Of a DNA stretch of 15,307 nucleotides, positions 1-13,671 are shown piece by piece; the stretch's first letter is position 1, and every line of letters begins with the position of its first letter. The notes beneath the pieces are model-generated. The model searched no databases. It was given only the letters and a program-made list of their open reading frames with translations, and was not told where the DNA came from. Source of the DNA: Acidiferrobacterales bacterium (GTDB lineage: Bacteria > Pseudomonadota > Gammaproteobacteria > Acidiferrobacterales > Sulfurifustaceae); the NCBI GenBank assembly GCA_015492195.1, contig WGFP01000191.1, positions 1-15,307 on the forward strand. Direction: 5' to 3'. The position numbers and the translations under genes are program-made.

Positions 1-1190
1 TACTCAATCACCTTCGACACCACCCCGGCGCCCACGGTGCGGCCGCCTTCGCGCACGGCAAAGCGCAGGCCTTCTTCCATGGCGATGGGGGAGATCAGGG
101 TGCCGGTCAGTTTGACGTTGTCGCCGGGCATGACCATTTCGGTGCCCTGGGGCAGGTCCACCGAGCCGGTGACGTCGGTGGTCCGGAAGTAGAATTGGGG
201 GCGGTAGCCGTTGAAAAACGGGGTGTGGCGCCCGCCTTCTTCCTTGGTGAGCACGTAGACCTCGGCCTCAAATTTGGTGTGCGGGGTGATGGAGCCGGGT
301 TTGGCGAGCACCTGGCCGCGTTCGACCTCTTCGCGCTTGGTGCCCCGAAGGAGCACGCCGATGTTGTCCCCGGCCTCGCCTTGGTCTAAGAGCTTCCGGA
401 ACATTTCGACCCCGGTGACGGTGGTCTTGGTGGTGGGTTTTAGCCCGACGATTTCGACTTCTTCGCCCACCTTGACGACGCCGCGCTCGACCCTTCCGGT
501 GACCACGGTGCCGCGCCCGGAGATGGAGAACACGTCTTCAATGGGCATCAGGAAGGGGCCGTCGACGGCGCGCTGGGGCTGGGGGATGTAGTTGTCTAGG
601 GCTTCGGCGAGCTTGAGCACGGAGGGCTCGCCGATGTCGCTTTGGTCGCCTTCCAGGGCCTTTAGGGCGGAGCCCACGATGATGGGGGTTTTGTCGCCGG
701 GGAAGTTGTATTTGTTGAGCAGGTCTTTGACTTCTTCCTGGACCAGTTCCAGGAGGTCGGGGTCGTCGACCTGGTCGGCCTTGTTTAAGTACACGACGAT
801 GTAGGGCACGCCCACTTGGCGGGCGAGCAGGATGTGTTCGCGGGTCTGGGGCATGGGGCCGTCGGCGGCGGAGACCACGAGGATGGCGCCGTCCATCTGG
901 GCGGCCCCGGTGATCATGTTTTTGACGTAGTCGGCGTGCCCGGGGCAGTCGACGTGGGCGTAGTGGCGCTTGTCGGTGGTGTATTCCACGTGGGCGGTGG
1001 CGATGGTGATGCCGCGTTCGCGCTCCTCGGGGGCGTTGTCGATTTGATCGTAGCCCTTGGCCTCACCGCCGTATTTGGCCGCCAGGATCTTGGTCATGGC
1101 GGCGGTGAGCGTGGTCTTGCCGTGGTCGACGTGGCCGATGGTGCCGACGTTTAAATGGGGTTTGCTGCGATCGAATTTTTCCTTGGACAC
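1..1190 (-). CDS. tuf: Elongation factor Tu (complete except the last stop base)
   Basis: EF-Tu is the cytoplasmic GTPase that delivers aminoacyl-tRNA to the ribosomal A site. Reading from a GTG at 1190 gives MSKEKFDRSKPHLNVGTIGH and continues for 396 codons to VVSKVIE. Only TA of the stop codon lies inside the window, so the protein is complete. The GTP-binding domain shows GHVDHGKT (residues 19-26), the RGITI effector segment (about 59-63), DCPGHAD (81-87) and NKAD (136-139). E. coli has NKCD at that last site. The two beta-barrel domains follow, with conserved ISGRGTVVTGRVERG, GGRHTPFF and FRTTDVTG. Length matches the family (E. coli 394). It is the last visible gene of the str cluster, 120 bases after fusA. 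Codon use differs from its neighbours: by hand count 20 of 22 prolines are CCC, and TTA, CTA and CGG occur. Identity is certain; whether a second tuf copy exists elsewhere cannot be seen. Confidence 0.98.
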   Translation of the reverse strand, partial: MSKEKFDRSKPHLNVGTIGHVDHGKTTLTAAMTKILAAKYGGEAKGYDQIDNAPEERERGITIATAHVEYTTDKRHYAHVDCPGHADYVKNMITGAAQMDGAILVVSAADGPMPQTREHILLARQVGVPYIVVYLNKADQVDDPDLLELVQEEVKDLLNKYNFPGDKTPIIVGSALKALEGDQSDIGEPSVLKLAEALDNYIPQPQRAVDGPFLMPIEDVFSISGRGTVVTGRVERGVVKVGEEVEIVGLKPTTKTTVTGVEMFRKLLDQGEAGDNIGVLLRGTKREEVERGQVLAKPGSITPHTKFEAEVYVLTKEEGGRHTPFFNGYRPQFYFRTTDVTGSVDLPQGTEMVMPGDNVKLTGTLISPIAMEEGLRFAVREGGRTVGAGVVSKVIE

Positions 1191-1198
1191 GGTTTTTA

Positions 1199-1205
1199 CC
1201 CTTTC
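1199..1205 (-). promoter_or_regulatory. Ribosome-binding site of tuf
   Basis: On the minus strand GAAAGGG lies 8 bases before the GTG at 1190. No ATG in this frame gives the family N-terminus, and the peptide after the GTG matches other EF-Tu proteins from residue 1. This site therefore supports the GTG start. Confidence 0.75.
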
Positions 1206-1229
1206 GTCAGTTTCTCATTAAATTCAAAT

Positions 1230-1241
1230 CCCCGTGAGGGG
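1230..1241 (-). other. Small hairpin in the tuf leader
   Basis: CCCC and GGGG flank a 4-base loop (minus strand CCCC-TCAC-GGGG), followed by ATTTGAATTT. The stem is only 4 bp. It could be a weak pause or attenuation hairpin ahead of tuf, but a chance occurrence is just as likely. Confidence 0.3.
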
Positions 1242-1259
1242 TAAGGAGTGATCGAAAGC

Positions 1260-1309
1260 CAGAAGGCGGAAGACTGATGACGGAACCGTTCTCTGTCTTC
1301 TGTCCTCTG
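1260..1309. repeat. 50-bp imperfect inverted repeat between fusA and tuf
   Basis: Two 24-base arms, 1260-1283 and 1286-1309, are separated by AA. Comparing one arm with the reverse complement of the other, I count 18 of 24 matches. The right arm is purine-rich when read on the minus strand and is built from short ACAGAGG / ACAGAAG / ACAGAG units; the left arm is their pyrimidine-rich partner. The element begins one base after the fusA stop codon. It resembles intergenic repeat sequence more than a terminator, because no T-run follows it. Confidence 0.6.
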
Positions 1310-1310
1310 T

Positions 1311-3410
1311 TCACGATGCCTTCCTAATCACCGCCTCGGCGACATTCATCGGCGCCGGAGCATATTTCTTGAATTCCATCGTATAGTTTGCGCGCCCCTG
1401 GGTGGCGGATCGCAGCGCGGTCGCGTAACCAAACATTTCAGCCAGCGGCACCTCGGCGCGGATGATTTTGCCGCCCGGGGCATCTTCCATGCCGTGGATC
1501 ATGCCCCGGCGTGAGCTCAGATCGCCGTTGACCGCGCCCATGTATTCCTCCGGCGTTACCACTTCCACCGCCATGATCGGCTCAAGCAACACCGGGTCGG
1601 CCTTAAGCGCACCGTCACGGAAGCACAGGATGGACGCCATCTTGAATGCGTTTTCCGATGAGTCGACTTCGTGGAAAGAACCGAAATACAGGGTAACCTT
1701 CACGTCCACCACCGGGTACCCGGCCTTGATGCCCCGCTCCATGGCCTCGACCACGCCCTTTTGCACCGCCGGGATGTATTCGCGCGGGATCACGCCGCCC
1801 TTGATGGCATCGACAAATTCAAATCCCTTGCCCGGTTCCTGCGGTTCCAGGCGCAGACACACATGGCCGTATTGGCCGCGGCCGCCGGTCTGCTTGACGA
1901 ATTTGTATTCGTGCTCAACGGGCTTGCGGATGGTTTCACGGTAGGCGACCTGCGGTTTGCCGACGTTGGCCTCGACGCTGAACTCGCGCTTCATGCGGTC
2001 GATGATGATATCGAGATGCAGTTCGCCCATCCCGGAGATAATCGTCTGACCGGATTCTTCATCGGTGCTGACGCGGAAGGAGGGATCTTCCTGGGCCAGG
2101 CGCGACAATGCGATGCCCATCTTTTCCTGGTCGGCCTTGGTCTTGGGTTCCACCGCCTGGGAAATCACCGGCTCCGGAAACTCCATGCGCTCCAGAATAA
2201 TGACCTTGTTCGGATCGCACAGGGTGTCGCCGGTGGTGACGTCCTTAATACCGACCGCCGCGGCGATGTCGCCGGCGCGTACCTCTTTGATCTCTTCGCG
2301 GCTGTTGGCATGCATCTGCAAGATGCGACCAATGCGTTCCTTTTTACTCCGGGTCGAGTTGAGCACCGAGTCACCCGATTTCAGCACGCCCGAATAAACG
2401 CGGAAGAAAACCAGCTGCCCGACGTAGGGATCGGTTGCAATCTTGAATGCCAAGGCGGCGAACGGTTCATCGTCGCTGGGCCGGCGCGAGGCTTCGGTCC
2501 CTTCTTTATCGTCCAGATGTCCTTTGATAGGGGGAACTTGATTCGGCGCCGGCAGGTAATCGATCACGGCATCCAGCATCGCCTGCACGCCCTTGTTTTT
2601 GAAGGCCGAGCCGCACAGTACCGGCGTGATTTCGTTGGCCAGGGTGCGTGTCCGCAGACCCTGCTTGATCTCTTCCTGGCTCAGGTCCCCTTCACCGAGA
2701 TATCTGTCCATCAACGCTTCCGAGGACTCGGCGGCCGCTTCGAGCATTTTTTCCCGCCATTCCTTGCAAGTAGCCGTCATATCTTCCGGAATGTCCTTTT
2801 CTTCAAACTTGGTGCCCTGGGTGACATCGTCCCAGTAGATGGCCTTCATCTTCACGAGATCCACCACTCCCTGAAAATTATCTTCGGCACCGATGGGAAG
2901 CTGAATGGGCACGGGTTGCGCGCCGAGACGGGTCTTGATCTGATCAACCACGCGCAGGAAATTCGCGCCCGCGCGATCCATTTTATTCACAAAGGCGAGA
3001 CGCGGGACGTGGTATTTGTTGGCCTGGCGCCATACTGTTTCGGACTGCGGCTCCACGCCGCCCACGGCGCAGAACACGGCGCAGGCGCCGTCCAACACAC
3101 GCAGGCTGCGCTCCACCTCGATGGTGAAGTCCACATGCCCCGGCGTATCAATAATATTGATGCGGTGTTGGGGATAGTTCTGATCCATCCCCTTCCAGAA
3201 ACAGGTGGTCGCCGCCGACGTGATGGTAATGCCGCGTTCCTGCTCCTGTTCCATCCAGTCCATGACGGCCGTGCCTTCGTGCACTTCGCCTATCTTGTGG
3301 GAAATACCGGTATAGAAGAGGATGCGCTCGGTGGTCGTGGTCTTGCCGGCATCGATGTGCGCCATGATGCCGATATTGCGATACCGTTCTATGGGGGTTG
3401 TGCGTGCCAC
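1311..3410 (-). CDS. fusA: Elongation factor G
   Basis: EF-G is the GTPase that drives tRNA-mRNA translocation and, with ribosome recycling factor, subunit splitting. The 699-residue product (E. coli 704) starts at a GTG, giving MARTTPIERYRNIGIMAHID. AGGAG lies 9 bases upstream at 3420-3424. G-domain motifs are AHIDAGKT (17-24), ERGITITSAAT (about 58-68), DTPGHVDF (88-95), NKMD (142-145) and GSAFKNKG (267-274). Domain II, the G'-type insertion, and domains III-V follow. RGQYGHV lies in domain IV, and GSFHEVDSSENAFK and RGMIHGMEDAPGG lie in the C-terminal half. It sits between rpsG (123-base gap) and tuf (120-base gap), the standard str order. The gaps are longer than in E. coli and hold repeat-like sequence. 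The protein itself shows nothing unusual. Confidence 0.98.
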   Translation of the reverse strand: MARTTPIERYRNIGIMAHIDAGKTTTTERILFYTGISHKIGEVHEGTAVMDWMEQEQERGITITSAATTCFWKGMDQNYPQHRINIIDTPGHVDFTIEVERSLRVLDGACAVFCAVGGVEPQSETVWRQANKYHVPRLAFVNKMDRAGANFLRVVDQIKTRLGAQPVPIQLPIGAEDNFQGVVDLVKMKAIYWDDVTQGTKFEEKDIPEDMTATCKEWREKMLEAAAESSEALMDRYLGEGDLSQEEIKQGLRTRTLANEITPVLCGSAFKNKGVQAMLDAVIDYLPAPNQVPPIKGHLDDKEGTEASRRPSDDEPFAALAFKIATDPYVGQLVFFRVYSGVLKSGDSVLNSTRSKKERIGRILQMHANSREEIKEVRAGDIAAAVGIKDVTTGDTLCDPNKVIILERMEFPEPVISQAVEPKTKADQEKMGIALSRLAQEDPSFRVSTDEESGQTIISGMGELHLDIIIDRMKREFSVEANVGKPQVAYRETIRKPVEHEYKFVKQTGGRGQYGHVCLRLEPQEPGKGFEFVDAIKGGVIPREYIPAVQKGVVEAMERGIKAGYPVVDVKVTLYFGSFHEVDSSENAFKMASILCFRDGALKADPVLLEPIMAVEVVTPEEYMGAVNGDLSSRRGMIHGMEDAPGGKIIRAEVPLAEMFGYATALRSATQGRANYTMEFKKYAPAPMNVAEAVIRKAS

Positions 3411-3440
3411 GACTGTTAACTCCTAAATAATAAATACTCA

Positions 3441-3464
3441 ACGCAGAGACGCTAAGGCGCAAAG
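3441..3464. repeat. Three tandem 8-base units upstream of fusA
   Basis: On the plus strand the units are ACGCAGAG, ACGCTAAG and GCGCAAAG, adjacent and each differing from the next by a few bases. They lie just upstream of the fusA ribosome-binding site, inside the 123-base rpsG-fusA gap. The pattern looks like a remnant of a short dispersed repeat. Confidence 0.5.
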
Positions 3465-3517
3465 TGAATTAGAAATCAAAATAATCCTTGGGTTTACAGA
3501 CATTCTCTACCTTTGCG
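3458..3517. repeat. Inverted repeat CGCAAAG / CTTTGCG in the rpsG-fusA gap
   Basis: CGCAAAG at 3458-3464, the last tandem unit, is the perfect 7-base inverse of CTTTGCG at 3511-3517. In the mRNA the upstream AACGCAAAG could alternatively pair with CTCTGCGTT at 3440-3448 with one mismatch. The intervening 46 bases are AT-rich. It may be the two ends of a repeat unit or a long-range stem in the fusA leader. Confidence 0.4.
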
Positions 3518-3533
3518 TTAATCTTTAAATTCT

Positions 3534-4004
3534 TTACCAACGATAATGGGAGAAGGCCTTGTTGGCCTCCGCCATGCGGTGCACGTCCTCGCGTTTCTTG
3601 ACCGCATTGCCCCGCTTTTCCACCGCGTCCAACAATTCGTCCGCCAGACGCGTACCCATGGATTTACCTGCACGGCTCCGGGCCGCCTCCACCACCCAGC
3701 GCATGGCCAGCGCGGTCTGGCGCGCCGCCCGCACTTCCACCGGCACCTGGTAGGTGGCGCCGCCGACGCGCCGGCTCTTGACCTCAACGACGGGGCGCAC
3801 ATTGTCCAGGGCCTGATTAAACAGCTCCACGGGACTCTGTTTGCGACGCTCACCGAGGATGTCCAACGCCCCGTACACAATCTTTTCCGCCACCGACTTT
3901 TTCCCGCTGCGCATCACGACATTGATAAACTTCGCGACGGTTTCGCTGCGGTACTTGGGGTCCGGCGTAATCGGACGCTGACTGACCTCTCTTCTTCTCG
4001 GCAT
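3534..4004 (-). CDS. rpsG: 30S ribosomal protein S7
   Basis: S7 is a primary binding protein of the 16S rRNA 3' domain. It organises the small-subunit head, and in E. coli it is also the translational repressor of the str operon. The 156-residue product has the expected start MPRRREVSQRPITPDPKY, the central PVELFNQALDNVRPVVEVKSRRVGG, and the end MAEANKAFSHYRW, as in short S7 forms. The ATG at 4004 has GAGGGG 9 bases upstream. That ribosome-binding site lies in the 3' arm of a small hairpin. The 102-base gap from rpsL carries a terminator-like hairpin as well. Both fit feedback or stoichiometry control of S7, but neither has been shown to bind S7. Confidence 0.98.
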   Translation of the reverse strand: MPRRREVSQRPITPDPKYRSETVAKFINVVMRSGKKSVAEKIVYGALDILGERRKQSPVELFNQALDNVRPVVEVKSRRVGGATYQVPVEVRAARQTALAMRWVVEAARSRAGKSMGTRLADELLDAVEKRGNAVKKREDVHRMAEANKAFSHYRW

Positions 4005-4011
4005 ACTCTTA

Positions 4012-4025
4012 ATCCCCTCGGGGAT
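4012..4025 (-). promoter_or_regulatory. Hairpin covering the rpsG ribosome-binding site
   Basis: The mRNA reads ATCCCC-GA-GGGGAT, effectively a 5-bp stem with a 4-base loop. Its 3' arm contains the GAGGGG (4014-4019) that serves as the Shine-Dalgarno of rpsG, 9 bases before the ATG. Folding would mask the site. In E. coli the S7 repressor acts on the corresponding rpsL-rpsG gap, so a translational switch is plausible but inferred. Confidence 0.45.
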
Positions 4026-4049
4026 GATTTGCTATTGCCCTGAATTTTC

Positions 4050-4083
4050 AAAGAATAAAACGCCGCGCAAACCGTGCGCGGCG
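4050..4083 (-). terminator. Terminator-like hairpin between rpsL and rpsG
   Basis: On the minus strand CGCCGCGCA pairs perfectly with TGCGCGGCG around a 5-base loop (CGGTT). The 9-bp, mostly G-C stem is followed directly by TTTTATTCTT. This has the form of an intrinsic terminator. It begins 23 bases after the rpsL stop. Because rpsG, fusA and tuf lie downstream without a strong visible promoter of their own, it is more likely a partial terminator, a 3'-end stabiliser, or part of an S7-responsive structure than a full stop. Confidence 0.6.
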
Positions 4084-4106
4084 AACAAAACCGGCTATCA
4101 ACAACT

Positions 4107-4481
4107 TTAAGACTTCGGGCGCTTGGCGCCGTACTTGGACCTACCCTGGCGACGGTCGCTGACCCCGGCCGTATCCAGAGAACCGCGCACGGTATGATAA
4201 CGCACCCCGGGGAGGTCCTTAACGCGGCCGCCGCGGATCAACACCACCGAATGTTCCTGCAGATTGTGACCTTCCCCGCCGATATAGGTGGTCACCTCAT
4301 AACCGTTGGTCAGCCGCACCCGGGCCACCTTGCGCAGCGCCGAATTCGGTTTCTTCGGCGTCGTGGTGTAGACACGGGTGCACACCCCGCGTTTCTGCGG
4401 GCTCCCCTGCAGCGCCGGCACCGTCGACTTCTTGGTCAGCCGCCTGCGTGATTTGCGCACCAACTGATTAACCGTGGGCAT
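4107..4481 (-). CDS. rpsL: 30S ribosomal protein S12
   Basis: S12 sits at the decoding centre and influences tRNA selection accuracy. The 124-residue product (E. coli 124) starts MPTVNQLVRKSRRRL. It contains CPQ-type sequence replaced by SPQKRGVCTRVYTTTPKKPN, then GGEGHNLQEHSVVLIRGGRV and KDLPGVRYHTVRG. The lysines at which streptomycin-resistance substitutions occur in E. coli (TPKKPNS and RVKDLPG) are the sensitive forms. The ATG has only weak Shine-Dalgarno options: AGGA 2 bases away, or GGA of GGATCC 9 bases away. It is the first str gene, with its own good sigma-70 promoter at 4542-4570 and a hairpin in its leader. Confidence 0.98.
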   Translation of the reverse strand: MPTVNQLVRKSRRRLTKKSTVPALQGSPQKRGVCTRVYTTTPKKPNSALRKVARVRLTNGYEVTTYIGGEGHNLQEHSVVLIRGGRVKDLPGVRYHTVRGSLDTAGVSDRRQGRSKYGAKRPKS

Positions 4482-4503
4482 AATCCTGGATCCAATAATA
4501 AAC

Positions 4504-4530
4504 GACAGGCCGGCGGATTACCGGCCTGTC
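4504..4530 (-). promoter_or_regulatory. Strong hairpin in the rpsL 5' leader
   Basis: A perfect 10-bp stem, GACAGGCCGG with its inverse CCGGCCTGTC, encloses a 7-base loop. On the minus strand GTTTATTATT follows it. The hairpin begins a few bases after the predicted transcription start near 4535 and ends about 22 bases before the rpsL ATG. It could act as an attenuator or mRNA-stabilising 5' stem. The T-tract is interrupted, so termination would be partial at best. Confidence 0.55.
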
Positions 4531-4541
4531 CGAGGGCCGCG

Positions 4542-4570
4542 ATTCTAGGGATACACCCTAAACGTGTCAA
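4542..4570 (-). promoter_or_regulatory. Sigma-70 promoter for the str genes
   Basis: On the minus strand TTGACA (4570-4565) is followed after exactly 17 bases by TAGAAT (4547-4542). This is a full-consensus -35 and five of six for the -10. Upstream, A- and T-runs (AAAAAAG, TTAAAAA, TTTTAG, TTTTAAA between about 4577 and 4621) look like an UP element. The predicted start near 4535 gives a leader of roughly 54 bases to rpsL. The spacer contains the dyad TAGGG-5 bases-CCCTA (4546-4560), which overlaps the -10. Confidence 0.75.
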
Positions 4571-4639
4571 GCCATACAGCCCTTTAAAAGGCTAAAACAG
4601 GCGGTTTTTAACGGCTTTTTTATCGACCGGCCTGCTTGA

Positions 4640-4655
4640 CGGGGCAAAAGCCCCG
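4640..4655. other. Hairpin downstream of rpoC without a T-run
   Basis: CGGGGC and GCCCCG form a perfect 6-bp stem around a 4-base A (plus) or T (minus) loop, 98 bases past the rpoC stop. On the minus strand TCAAGCAGG follows rather than a T-tract. It is therefore not a convincing intrinsic terminator, and read-through from rpoC into rpsL looks possible. Confidence 0.4.
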
Positions 4656-4681
4656 CTTTCTCGCGCCATCTCCGTCCCTTT

Positions 4682-4706
4682 TAGGCTGCTCACCACGTAG
4701 GCTGCT
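4682..4706. repeat. 9-bp direct repeat after rpoC
   Basis: TAGGCTGCT occurs at 4682-4690 and again at 4698-4706, a 16-base period in the rpoC-rpsL gap. No function is evident. Confidence 0.35.
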
Positions 4707-4753
4707 ACAACGGCACCGGGAGACAAGGGATCGGCCACCGGCCCGGCGCCGGA

Positions 4754-8968
<4,215 letters not shown>

Positions 8969-8976
8969 AGTCTTGT

Positions 8977-8981
8977 CTCCT
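8977..8981 (-). promoter_or_regulatory. Ribosome-binding site of rpoC
   Basis: AGGAG lies 8 bases before the TTG at 8968. The next codons give the conserved beta' N-terminus. No in-frame ATG nearby would do so, so the site supports a TTG start (E. coli rpoC uses GTG). Confidence 0.8.
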
Positions 8982-8994
8982 GATTAATCCCGAT

Positions 8995-13083
<4,089 letters not shown>

Positions 13084-13088
13084 GCTCT

Positions 13089-13093
13089 TCCTC
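13089..13093 (-). promoter_or_regulatory. Ribosome-binding site of rpoB
   Basis: GAGGA lies 5 bases before the ATG at 13083. It decides this start over the in-frame GTG at 13140, which has no purine-rich sequence at a suitable distance. Confidence 0.8.
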
Positions 13094-13148
13094 AGCTTTT
13101 TGAAGCGGCCTTGCAGGCCGACATAACAAACACGGCGCACGGTATGGA

Positions 13149-13169
13149 GCCGGCGGCGTTACCGCCGGC
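13149..13169 (-). promoter_or_regulatory. Hairpin in the rplL-rpoB gap
   Basis: A perfect 8-bp G-C stem (GCCGGCGG with CCGCCGGC) encloses a 5-base loop, 88 bases after the rplL stop and 65 before the rpoB start. No T-run follows. In E. coli the same gap holds a partial terminator and an RNase III processing site that reduce rpoBC expression relative to the ribosomal genes. An analogous role is inferred from position only. Confidence 0.5.
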
Positions 13170-13257
13170 CCTCTGCGTCAACCAACCCGCATCTGTACCG
13201 CTCGGTCCTGAAATACCAAAATATAGGAACACGACGGGCGGCACCAAAAGATGCGTC

Positions 13258-13635
13258 TTATTTAAGCTCAACCTTGGCGCCTGCCGCCTCGAGTTCCTTT
13301 TTCATCTTCTCGGCTTCATCCTTGGCCGCGCCTTCCTTCACTGTGGCGGGCGCCGACTCGACCAGATCCTTGGCCTCCTTCAGACCCAACGTGGTCACGG
13401 CGCGTACGGCCTTAATAACGGCCACCTTGTTGCCGCCAATGGATTCCAGAACCACGTCAAAGCTGTCCTTTTCGGCCGCCGGTGCCGCCTCGGCGCCTGC
13501 CGGTGCGGCCGCGGCAACGGCCGCGACGGCGGCGGAAACGTTAAATTTCTCTTCCATGTCCTTGATCAGCTCGGACAGTTCCAGCACCGACATGCCGGCA
13601 ATACTATTAAGTATCTCTTCTTTGGATACGGACAT
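13258..13635 (-). CDS. rplL: 50S ribosomal protein L7/L12
   Basis: L7/L12 is the multi-copy stalk protein that recruits and activates translational GTPases such as EF-Tu and EF-G. The 125-residue product (E. coli 121) has three parts. The N-terminal dimerisation domain is MSVSKEEILNSIAGMSVLEL through about residue 33. An alanine-rich flexible hinge spans about 34-55. The C-terminal factor-binding domain contains NKVAVIKAVRAVTTLGLKEA and KDLVESAPATVKEG. The ATG has AGGAG 7 bases upstream. It follows rplJ after 36 bases, the conserved pairing that supplies the L10-(L12)n complex. Confidence 0.98.
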   Translation of the reverse strand: MSVSKEEILNSIAGMSVLELSELIKDMEEKFNVSAAVAAVAAAAPAGAEAAPAAEKDSFDVVLESIGGNKVAVIKAVRAVTTLGLKEAKDLVESAPATVKEGAAKDEAEKMKKELEAAGAKVELK

Positions 13636-13671
13636 AATCGCTCTCCTGAATATAGTCTCTAGATTAGTTAA

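Noticed and set aside
1671..3419. 582-codon plus-strand open frame opposite fusA
   Set aside because: It is the mirror of the fusA reading frame with no recognisable domain; fusA is complete and conserved.
13092..13124. 10-codon leader frame MSACKAASKS whose TGA overlaps the rpoB Shine-Dalgarno
   Set aside because: It has no ribosome-binding site of its own and is short enough to be chance; overlap with the Shine-Dalgarno is intriguing but unsupported.
13084..13140. 19-residue N-terminal extension of RpoB from a GTG
   Set aside because: It has no ribosome-binding site, the peptide is absent from the family, and the ATG at 13083 has GAGGA in front and matches E. coli.
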